Shown here: in pieces, positions 1 to 6,521 of the stretch
How the letters are laid out: each line of letters begins with the position of its first letter
Numbering within the stretch: position 1 is the stretch's first letter
NCBI GenBank assembly: GCA_945876305.1
Contig: CAMCOB010000076.1
Span: 1 to 6,521 of the forward strand
Reading direction: 5' to 3'
Length of the DNA stretch: 6,521 nt
Origin: Bifidobacterium breve
GTDB taxonomy: Bacteria; Actinomycetota; Thermoleophilia; Miltoncostaeales; Miltoncostaeaceae
Position numbers and translations under genes: made by a program
Notes under the pieces: generated by a model
What the model was told of the DNA's origin: nothing
Database searches by the model: none
What the model saw: only the letters and a program-made list of their open reading frames with translations

Positions 1-261
1 CTGGCCCGCGATGCCGGGGTGCGCATGCTTGCGCTCACGCACATCAGCACGCGCGTGCAACCGCGGGAGGTGCGACGTGAGGCCGAGGCCATTGTGAAGT
101 CTGTCGTGGTGCCCCGCGACTTCGATCAGGTGGAGATCCCGTTCCGCGAGCGCGGTGAGCCGCGGCTTGTGCCGGTGCAGGAGCGAATCGGCCGGGGGGC
201 CCGCGAGGATGGACAGGGAGCCGCGGAGGCCCCTGCTACGCTGCCCGACGCAACCCTTTAA
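1..261 (+). CDS. rnz: Ribonuclease Z, C-terminal part (5' end outside window)
   Basis: The open frame enters from the left edge and ends at TAA 259-261, giving 86 visible codons. The sequence LALTHISTRV (codons 11-20) matches the C-terminal LTHxSxRY motif of RNase Z, a metallo-beta-lactamase-fold zinc endonuclease that trims tRNA 3' trailers. The His at codon 14 corresponds to the last zinc ligand of the family (H269 in the B. subtilis enzyme). The following VPRDFDQVEIPF fits the usual A.DF.EIEVP closing strand. After that comes a tail of roughly 30 residues rich in Gly, Ala, Glu and Pro with no recognisable family match, so this protein ends later than the B. subtilis one. The last codons overlap the PyrR-binding RNA element. 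The catalytic HxHxDH motif lies upstream and cannot be checked, so another ElaC-like MBL hydrolase is possible. Confidence 0.82.
   Translation: MARDAGVRMLALTHISTRVQPREVRREAEAIVKSVVVPRDFDQVEIPFRERGEPRLVPVQERIGRGAREDGQGAAEAPATLPDATL
210..242 (+). promoter_or_regulatory. Weak candidate promoter for the pyr operon, inside the rnz 3' end
   Basis: TACGCT at 237-242 fits the TANNNT -10 pattern and is preceded by TG at 234-235 (an extended -10, TGC-TACGCT). TGGACA at 210-215 matches the -35 consensus TTGACA in five of six bases, but the spacer is 21 bases, longer than the usual 16-18. If used, transcription would begin near 249-253, just before the PyrR-binding hairpin, leaving about 45 bases before the leader ORF. 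That geometry is sensible, but in such GC-rich DNA the match could be chance, and the operon might instead be read through from rnz. Confidence 0.22.
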
Positions 262-288
262 CGCCGGTCCTGTGAGGCCGGGAAGGAG
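255..288 (+). promoter_or_regulatory. PyrR-binding RNA element (PYR leader hairpin) covering a Shine-Dalgarno site
   Basis: The core TCCTGTGAGG followed by GGGAAGGAG closely resembles the conserved PyrR recognition loop (GUCC.G.GAGGC...AAGG) of bacterial pyr mRNAs, and CTTTAA at 256-261 fits the conserved UUUAA internal bulge. Hand folding gives a lower stem of CCUU 255-258 with AAGG 283-286, an asymmetric internal loop (UAACG 259-263 against G282), an upper stem CCGG 264-267 with CCGG 278-281, a bulged U268, C269-C270 with G276-G277, and a UGUGA loop at 271-275. This is the architecture expected of a PyrR anti-antiterminator/binding loop. The lower stem pairs bases of the AAGGAG at 283-288, so PyrR-uridine nucleotide binding should mask ribosome entry. 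It lies immediately upstream of pyrR, as expected. I see no following terminator, favouring translational repression as reported for mycobacterial PyrR. Confidence 0.8.
283..288 (+). promoter_or_regulatory. Shine-Dalgarno site AAGGAG of the leader ORF, sequestered in the PyrR hairpin
   Basis: AAGGAG lies 7 bases before the ATG at 296, an ideal spacing. It is the only strong Shine-Dalgarno sequence in the rnz-pyrR gap; pyrR itself has only a GGG at 341-343. The first four bases form the 3' strand of the lower stem of the PyrR-binding hairpin, which makes this site the probable control point of the operon. Confidence 0.65.
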
Positions 289-295
289 CAGTCAC

Positions 296-346
296 ATGAG
301 CGCACCCCAGTCCCTGTCCGGACTCTTCGCACCCCCAAACGGGTAG
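296..346 (+). CDS. Putative 16-residue leader peptide, translationally coupled to pyrR
   Basis: ATG 296-298 to TAG 344-346 encodes MSAPQSLSGLFAPPNG. It is supported by a strong AAGGAG Shine-Dalgarno 7 bases upstream, and its stop lies 4 bases before the pyrR ATG. It is in a different frame from pyrR, so it cannot be an N-terminal extension: the pyrR frame has a TGA at 297-299 and no start codon between there and 351. The peptide shows no run of regulatory codons (no Asp, Arg or pyrimidine-related bias) and no membrane segment, so the act of translation, delivering ribosomes to the SD-poor pyrR start, is the likely function rather than the peptide itself. The frame is also open upstream of the ATG to a start at 155 through rnz, but that stretch is an rnz shadow. 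Conservation in relatives is untested. Confidence 0.55.
   Translation: MSAPQSLSGLFAPPNG
309..324 (+). other. Small hairpin inside the leader ORF
   Basis: AGTCC at 309-313 can pair with GGACT at 320-324 around a 6-base loop. GGAC 320-323 could instead pair with GTCC at 267-270 in the PyrR element, so the two structures are potentially mutually exclusive. There is no T-rich run after the hairpin, so it is not an intrinsic terminator. It may be incidental in GC-rich RNA. Confidence 0.25.
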
Positions 347-350
347 CGCC

Positions 351-899
351 ATGGCTGCCAAGGTTTTGATTGACGCCGAACAGTGCCGGCGCACGATCGC
401 GCGTATCGCCCACGAGATCGTGGAGCATCACCCCGACCCATCCGCCATCGCGTTGGTGGGGCTGCACACACGCGGCGTGCCGCTGGCCGATCGCCTTCGC
501 GCACTCATCACAGAGTTCTCGGGTGCGACCCCGGCCATCGGGTCGGTCGATATCGCGCTGTACCGCGACGACGTCGGCGTGGGCGGCGGTCGCCGCGGCG
601 TGGTGCCGGTGGTGGGTGAGACGGTGCTCGACTTCGACATCGGCAAGCACACGGTCATCCTCGTGGACGACGTCCTGTTTACGGGGCGCACCATCCGCGC
701 CGCCATAGACGCCGTCTTCGATTACGGGCGGCCCCCGCTTGTGGAACTCGCGGTACTCGTTGACCGGGGACATCGTGAACTGCCCATCCGCCCCGACTAC
801 GTGGGCCGGAACCTGCCCACCGGGCCGGGCGAGCGCATCACGGTGCACCTGGCTGAGATCGACGGGTCCGACGAGGTCCTATTGGAGGCAACGGCATGA
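351..899 (+). CDS. pyrR: PyrR: bifunctional pyr operon regulator / uracil phosphoribosyltransferase
   Basis: This 182-residue cytosolic protein, the usual PyrR length, binds the leader RNA of the pyr operon in response to UMP/UTP and usually also converts uracil plus PRPP to UMP. The type I PRTase PRPP-binding motif is intact at residues 102-114 (VILVDDVLFTGRT, with acidic pair D106-D107). The N-terminal region RTIARIAHEIVEHH followed by LVGLHTRGVPLADRL is characteristic of PyrR and distinguishes it from Upp-type UPRTases. The ATG at 351 is the only start codon in frame after a TGA at 297-299, and it lacks a good Shine-Dalgarno (only GGG 341-343), implying coupling to the leader ORF whose stop is at 344-346. 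The 3' end carries the pyrB ribosome-binding site, and its TGA overlaps the pyrB ATG (ATGA). The gene follows its own target hairpin, giving autoregulation. Confidence 0.96.
   Translation: MAAKVLIDAEQCRRTIARIAHEIVEHHPDPSAIALVGLHTRGVPLADRLRALITEFSGATPAIGSVDIALYRDDVGVGGGRRGVVPVVGETVLDFDIGKHTVILVDDVLFTGRTIRAAIDAVFDYGRPPLVELAVLVDRGHRELPIRPDYVGRNLPTGPGERITVHLAEIDGSDEVLLEATA
884..888 (+). promoter_or_regulatory. pyrB ribosome-binding site GGAGG within pyrR
   Basis: GGAGG lies 7 bases before the pyrB ATG at 896, inside the last pyrR codons (Leu-Glu-Ala). The surrounding string TTGGAGGC...GGCATGAG recurs at the pyrB/pyrC junction. Confidence 0.8.
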
Positions 900-1852
900 G
901 TGCGCGCTCATCGCTCATCCGCATCGGTGACCTCGACGTCGACGGCATCGGGCGCATCCTCGGCACGGCCGAGCGCTTTGGCGAGGTGATGGAGCGGGAT
1001 ATCAAGAAGGTGCCCACGCTCCGGGGGCGCACGGTTATCAACCTGTTCCTTGAACCATCCACCCGCACGTCGACATCATTCGAACTCGCGGCCAAGCGGC
1101 TGTCGGCCGACGTCGTGAGCATCAAGGGTGCCGGCACCAGCATGGACAAGGGCGAGACCCTCAAGGACACCATCCGCACGCTCGAGGCCTACGACCCCGA
1201 CGTGTTCGTGGTGCGCCACCCGCAGGTGGGTGCCTGCGACGTTGTGGCCCGGCATACCAGCGCCGCAGTGGTCAACGCGGGGGACGGCACCGGGGAGCAC
1301 CCCACCCAGGCACTCCTCGACCTCTACACGGTGCAGCGTGAGATCGCTCCCATCGAAGGGCTGCATGTGGCCTTCGTGGGTGACGTGCTGCATTCACGGG
1401 TCGCGCGGTCGGGCATCTCGGCATTTCGCATGATGGGCGCGAAAGTGACGGTTGTCGCGCCCCCCACGCTCGTGCCCCGCTACCTCGGCGAAGCCCTTGG
1501 CACCGAAGTCTCAGCCGACATCCGCGACATCGCAGATGCCGACGTTGTGTACGTACTTCGCATGCAGCTTGAGCGCATGGGCACCGGTGGGTTTGTGCCG
1601 TCGCTCGAGGAGTACGCACGCATGTACCAGGTCAATCACAGCCGGCTGCGTAGCGGCCAGCGGGTGATGCACGCGGGCCCCGTCAATCGCGGGGTCGAGA
1701 TCAGCGGAAAGGTGGTCGACGATCCGTCGACGCTCATCGAGGCCCAGGCCGGAAATGGATTGGTGGTGCGCATGGCGGTGCTCTACGACGTGCTGAGCGA
1801 GTCGCAGACGGCGGCCCCGGGCGTGCCCGGCGTCACATTGGAGGCGGCATGA
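896..1852 (+). CDS. pyrB: Aspartate carbamoyltransferase catalytic chain
   Basis: PyrB joins carbamoyl phosphate and L-aspartate to N-carbamoyl-L-aspartate, the committed step of pyrimidine synthesis; the catalytic chain normally works as a trimer. At 318 residues it has family length. The carbamoyl-phosphate site STRT is at residues 55-58, the mobile-loop lysine is K85 in SMDKGE, R107 follows VFVV, HPTQALLDLYT begins at H135, and the second-domain GDVLHSRVARS and LRMQLERM motifs are present. These map closely on E. coli S52-T55, K84, R105, H134 and R167. The usual HPGPxNRG motif reads HAGPVNRG at 259-266, so Ala260 replaces the first proline. No pyrI regulatory gene is adjacent, so allostery of the E. 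coli type is not expected; control is probably at expression through PyrR. The start overlaps the pyrR stop (ATGA) with GGAGG 7 bases upstream. Confidence 0.97.
   Translation: MSARSSLIRIGDLDVDGIGRILGTAERFGEVMERDIKKVPTLRGRTVINLFLEPSTRTSTSFELAAKRLSADVVSIKGAGTSMDKGETLKDTIRTLEAYDPDVFVVRHPQVGACDVVARHTSAAVVNAGDGTGEHPTQALLDLYTVQREIAPIEGLHVAFVGDVLHSRVARSGISAFRMMGAKVTVVAPPTLVPRYLGEALGTEVSADIRDIADADVVYVLRMQLERMGTGGFVPSLEEYARMYQVNHSRLRSGQRVMHAGPVNRGVEISGKVVDDPSTLIEAQAGNGLVVRMAVLYDVLSESQTAAPGVPGVTLEAA
1840..1844 (+). promoter_or_regulatory. pyrC ribosome-binding site GGAGG within pyrB
   Basis: GGAGG sits only 4 bases before the pyrC ATG at 1849, a short spacing but within working range. It supports that start over the GTG codons at 1861 and 1911, and hence the N-terminal extension of PyrC. 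Confidence 0.7.
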
Positions 1853-3177
1853 GCACCTACGTGCCCAATCCGCGGGTGCGGCTGCCGCAGCGCCCCGGTG
1901 CGCTTGCCAACGTGGTCATCCGCGGCGCGCGGATCCTCGATCCGGCCGCCGGAATCGACCGCGAGGGCGATCTGGTGGTCCGTGACGGTGTCATCGGGGG
2001 CGACCCCGATGGCCTCGAGGTGGTTGACGCCACCGGACTCACCATCATCCCGGGCCTTGTCGACGTGCACGTGCATCTGCGCACCCCGGGCAAGGAGCAT
2101 GCCGAGGACATTGCCACCGGCACCGCCAGCGCTGCGGCCGGCGGTGTGGTGACCGTGCTCGCCATGCCCAACACCCAGCCGCCAACCGACAGCCCGAGCA
2201 TTCTCGGCTCGCTGCTCGACCGCGCCGCGCGCGAGGCCGTGGTTCCCACCGGCTTTATTCCCGCAATTACGGTGGGGCAGATGGGCGACCAGCTGACCGA
2301 GCACGGTGACCTGGCTGAGGCCGGGGCAGCAGCGCTGTCGGATGACGGCGTGCCTGTCGCCAATGCATCAGTGATGCGCCGGGCCCTGCAGTATCAGAAG
2401 GCCGCCGATCTGCTGTTCACGCTGCACGAGGAGGATATGAGCCTCTCGGGCACCGGAGTGATGCATGAAGGTGTTATTTCCGCCCGCATCGGACTTGCCG
2501 GAATCCCTGGTGTGTCGGAGGCGGTTCAGGTTGCGCGCGACTGTTCGCTGGCGGCATATGAAGATGCCCGTATTCACATCTGTCATGTGTCTGCACGGGA
2601 GACAGTGGAGGAGATCCGGCTGGCAAAGGCCCGCGGGGTGTCGGTTACCGCCGAGGTCACACCACACCACCTGTTGCTCACCGATCAGGTGGTGGGTGAC
2701 GACCCCGACCCGGCCAAGTTCAAGATGAACCCGCCGCTGCGTGGATCGGATGACCGCGAGGCGCTCATCGAGGCGCTCATCGACGGCACGCTCGACTGCA
2801 TCGCCACCGACCACGCCCCGCACCCGGCGGATGAGAAGGAGAACCCGTTCGCGGCGGCGCCGTTTGGTGTGATCGGGTTGGAGACGGCCTTCGCGGCGTG
2901 CCACACCGAGTTGGTGGTGGGCGGCCGGATGGATCTTTCGGATCTGGTGCTGCGCATGAGCACCAACCCGGCTCGCATCTTCGGGCTTCCGGTTCCCTCC
3001 CTCGCCGACGGCGCACGGGCCGACCTCGCTGTTGTCGATCTTGCCGCCACCGATGTGGTGGGCGAGCGGCCGTACGCGAGCAAATCAACCAACGCGGCCT
3101 TCGTCGGCATGCAACTCACCGGGCAGGTCGTTATGACCCTCGCCGGTGGGCAGGACGTCTATCGGAGGAACGCGTGA
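1849..3177 (+). CDS. pyrC: Dihydroorotase (type I, zinc amidohydrolase)
   Basis: PyrC cyclises N-carbamoyl-aspartate to dihydroorotate, third step of UMP synthesis. The 442-residue protein has the amidohydrolase-superfamily layout: a flanking beta-sandwich, the metal motif DVHVHLR (H74, H76), MPNT at the substrate-binding region, SDDG (D165-D166, the bridging Asp motif of type I enzymes), H193, H246 in HICHVS, NPPLR, and catalytic D321 in CIATDHAPH. These identify an active class I dihydroorotase rather than an inactive PyrC homologue or a hydantoinase. Two variations are visible: HLRTPG where HLREPG is common, and HEED where HCED is common. About 19 residues precede the normal family start (ALANVVIRGARILDP); the GGAGG at 1840-1844 supports including them. 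The gene overlaps pyrB by ATGA and the next gene by GTGA. Confidence 0.96.
   Translation: MSTYVPNPRVRLPQRPGALANVVIRGARILDPAAGIDREGDLVVRDGVIGGDPDGLEVVDATGLTIIPGLVDVHVHLRTPGKEHAEDIATGTASAAAGGVVTVLAMPNTQPPTDSPSILGSLLDRAAREAVVPTGFIPAITVGQMGDQLTEHGDLAEAGAAALSDDGVPVANASVMRRALQYQKAADLLFTLHEEDMSLSGTGVMHEGVISARIGLAGIPGVSEAVQVARDCSLAAYEDARIHICHVSARETVEEIRLAKARGVSVTAEVTPHHLLLTDQVVGDDPDPAKFKMNPPLRGSDDREALIEALIDGTLDCIATDHAPHPADEKENPFAAAPFGVIGLETAFAACHTELVVGGRMDLSDLVLRMSTNPARIFGLPVPSLADGARADLAVVDLAATDVVGERPYASKSTNAAFVGMQLTGQVVMTLAGGQDVYRRNA
3164..3168 (+). promoter_or_regulatory. Strong ribosome-binding site GGAGG fixing a GTG start
   Basis: GGAGGAA at 3164-3170, within the last codons of pyrC, lies 5 bases before GTG 3174. 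It is the best Shine-Dalgarno of the coding part of the operon and identifies the GTG as the hydrolase start, rather than the longer open frame that runs back to 2898 inside pyrC. Confidence 0.8.
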
Positions 3178-3737
3178 GCATCCGCCATCCCGCACTGGCC
3201 CATCGCGACGATGCTGGCCTCATCATCATTGATGTCCAGGATGCATTCCGGCCAGTCATCGAGGGGTTCGACTCCGTGGTGGCCAACTGCGGCCTGCTGG
3301 CAGAGGGCTTCGGCGTGATGGGTCGCCCGGTCATCGTCACCGAGCAGTACCCGAAGGGGCTCGGCCACACGGTGCCCGAACTTGGCAAGCGCCTGCCCGA
3401 TGGCACGCCGGTCATTGAGAAGACCCGGTTCTCGGCCTGTGGGGTGGAGGGGTTTGAAGAGGCCTACGACGCTGCCCGGTGCGAGACCTGGGTGGTGTGC
3501 GGCATTGAGGCCCACGTGTGCGTCAACCAGACGGTGCACGACCTGCTCTCACGTGGGGCGTCGGTGCACGTGGCAGCCGACGCCGTGAGTTCGCGCACCG
3601 TGGCCAACCGCGACGCCGGGCTCGCGAAGGCGGCCCAGGCCGGCGCCCATGTGACGTCGGCCGAGATGGTGCTGTTCGAGATGCTCGGTCAAGCGGGCGG
3701 TCCGGAGTTCAAGGCGATCTCGGCGCTGGTCAGATGA
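3174..3737 (+). CDS. Isochorismatase-like cysteine hydrolase (ISOC1/ISOC2 type)
   Basis: This 187-residue protein has the isochorismatase/cysteine-hydrolase fold. The probable catalytic triad is D20 (LIIIDVQDAF), K83 (VIEKTRFSAC) and C116 (CGIEAHVCVNQT). VTEQYPKGLGHTVPEL, the VADAVSSR-like AADAVSSRTVANRDAGLAKAAQAGA stretch (broken here only by eye) and the closing PEFKAISALVR resemble ISOC1/ISOC2-type proteins more than true isochorismatases, nicotinamidases or RutB. The substrate of that subgroup is not established, so I assign none. No signal peptide or membrane segment is visible. The GTG start overlaps the pyrC stop and the TGA overlaps the carA ATG, so it is fully embedded in the operon and should be made with the pyrimidine enzymes. 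The known UMP pathway needs no such enzyme. Hydrolysis of an amide, carbamoyl or ureido compound is an inference from the broader family (which includes RutB and N-carbamoylsarcosine amidase), not something the sequence proves. Confidence 0.9.
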   Translation: MSIRHPALAHRDDAGLIIIDVQDAFRPVIEGFDSVVANCGLLAEGFGVMGRPVIVTEQYPKGLGHTVPELGKRLPDGTPVIEKTRFSACGVEGFEEAYDAARCETWVVCGIEAHVCVNQTVHDLLSRGASVHVAADAVSSRTVANRDAGLAKAAQAGAHVTSAEMVLFEMLGQAGGPEFKAISALVR

Positions 3738-4791
3738 GCGCGGTCATCGTGCTGGAAGATGGCCTGGTGCTGCCGGCGCGCGCTGCGGGTGCGCGCGGAA
3801 CGGCGCTTGGCGAGATGGTGTTCACCACCGGCATGAATGGCTACCAGGAGGCGGTCACCGACCCGTCATACATGGGGCAGATTCTCACCTTCAGCGCTCC
3901 CATGATTGGCAATTACGGCACAGGTGACCGGTGTCTTGAAAGCCAGCGCGTGTGGCCGGAGGCGGTCATCGCCACGCGCATCGGCGACTCCCCGGGGGTG
4001 GCGGGTGGCACGGGGTTCAGGTCGTGGCTCATCGCGCAGGGCGTGGTGGCGGTCGAGGACGCCGACACCAGGCGCCTTGTACGCCACCTACGCGACAACG
4101 GCGCCATGCGCGGCGGCGTGAGTACCGAGATGGGGGCGGAGGAACTTCTGGCATTGGTGCGCGAGCACCCGTCGCTCGACGGCCGCGACCTCGCGTCAGA
4201 GGCCGCCGGAGTTGCCCGCACGTTGGGCGACGATGGCCCCCGCATCGTGGCGGTGGACTGCGGTATGAAGGAGGGGATCCTGCGCGGTCTCGCCGGCGCC
4301 GGCATGCGCGTTGAAGTGGTACCGGCCGGCATTACGGCAGATGAGATCCTCGCCCTTGGCCCCGACGGGGTGTTCATCTCCAACGGGCCCGGTGATCCGG
4401 CTGCGGTCACGCCGGTCATTGAGGCGGTCCGGGGCGTGCTGGGTCAGGTTCCGCTGTTCGGCATCTGCCTTGGCCATCAGATGCTGGCCCATGCTCTTGG
4501 GCTGCGCACCGAGAAGTTGCCGTTCGGGCACCGTGGCGCCAATCACCCCGTTCAGCGGGCAGAGGACGGAGTTGTGGAGATCACTGTGCAAAACCATGGG
4601 TACGCGGTGGCAGCAGATTCACTGCCGGACGGCGTGCAGGTCACCCGCACAAGCCTTTTCGACGGCTCGGTGGAGGGTCTGGCGGCCCCGGAGCTACTGG
4701 CGGCATCGGTGCAGTACCACCCCGAGGCGCGGCCGGGGCCGCATGACGCGGCGTATCTGTTCCGCTCGTTCCGCGATCGGGTGGTGGCCTG

Positions 4792-4792
<1 letters not shown>
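3734..4792 (+). CDS. carA: Carbamoyl-phosphate synthase small (glutaminase) subunit
   Basis: CarA hydrolyses glutamine and channels ammonia to CarB for carbamoyl phosphate synthesis, feeding pyrimidines and arginine. The 352-residue product has the CarA-specific N-terminal domain (FTTGMNGYQEAVTDPSY, then GNYG and DTRRLVRHLRDNGAMRGG) followed by a class I glutamine amidotransferase domain from about residue 168. The catalytic triad is C245 in FGICLGHQM with H329 and E331 in YHPEA; the QNHGYAV and ISNGPGDP motifs are also present. It is slightly shorter than typical CarA proteins (about 360-380). The ATG at 3734 overlaps the upstream stop (ATGA), and no clear Shine-Dalgarno precedes it, suggesting coupled re-initiation. 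The frame stays open upstream to 3518, but that stretch is covered by the hydrolase gene and has no CarA similarity. Confidence 0.97.

Positions 4793-6521
<1,729 letters not shown>

Noticed and set aside
155..295. Longer version of the leader ORF starting at 155
   Set aside because: It runs through conserved rnz coding sequence in another frame and has Arg/Pro-rich shadow composition; the strong SD points to ATG 296.
309..344. Possible attenuator/terminator between the PyrR element and pyrR
   Set aside because: Hairpins can be drawn (309-324; ACCC 331-334 with GGGT 341-344) but neither is followed by a U-rich run, so an intrinsic terminator is not supported.
258..848. 196-codon minus-strand open frame opposite the leader and pyrR
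   Set aside because: Antisense to well-conserved pyrR with no similarity of its own; a GC-rich shadow.
2898..3173. N-terminal extension of the cysteine hydrolase back into pyrC
   Set aside because: It is the shadow of conserved pyrC sequence in another frame, and GTG 3174 has a strong Shine-Dalgarno with a family-like N-terminus.
3518..3733. Upstream in-frame extension of carA by 72 codons
   Set aside because: The stretch overlaps the conserved core of the cysteine hydrolase gene in another frame and encodes Arg-rich sequence unlike CarA; ATG 3734 gives the normal family N-terminus.
3773..3798. GC-rich inverted repeat (GCGCGC 3776-3781 with 3791-3796) early in carA
   Set aside because: It encodes normal Ala/Arg/Gly codons of CarA and has no U-tract; most simply explained by GC-rich codon use, though a stable hairpin could form in the mRNA.

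Overview
The window is a high-GC, almost gap-free stretch carrying the front half of a de novo pyrimidine (UMP) biosynthesis operon, all on the + strand. Gene order, strong codon bias to G/C in third positions, a PyrR-type RNA leader and the protein sequences point to an actinobacterium (Actinomycetota). I cannot place it more narrowly; a lineage outside the well-studied Streptomyces/Mycobacterium groups is possible, because the operon carries an unusual extra gene.

Layout: 1-261 is the 3' end of a ribonuclease Z gene. 262-350 is the only intercistronic gap, and it is packed with control signals: a PyrR-binding RNA hairpin (about 255-288) whose lower stem covers a Shine-Dalgarno sequence, then a 16-codon leader ORF (296-346) ending 4 bases before pyrR. 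From 351 to the right edge there is no non-coding base: pyrR (351-899), pyrB (896-1852), pyrC (1849-3177), an isochorismatase-like cysteine hydrolase (3174-3737), carA (3734-4792) and carB (4792 to beyond 6521, cut at the start of its second synthetase half). Every junction is a stop/start overlap (ATGA, GTGA or TGATG).

How it works together: CarA/CarB make carbamoyl phosphate, PyrB condenses it with aspartate, and PyrC closes the ring to dihydroorotate. PyrR senses UMP/UTP against PRPP and binds the leader RNA. No terminator-like hairpin with a U-tract is visible in the leader, so the likely mechanism is translational: PyrR stabilises a hairpin that hides the leader ORF's ribosome-binding site, and the tightly coupled downstream genes follow.

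The most interesting points are (1) the PyrR hairpin/leader-peptide/SD-poor pyrR arrangement, with the rnz stop codon lying inside the hairpin, and (2) the ISOC-type hydrolase embedded by two start/stop overlaps between pyrC and carA, a function not needed by the known pathway. I saw no RNA genes, mobile elements, CRISPR arrays or other repeats of note.
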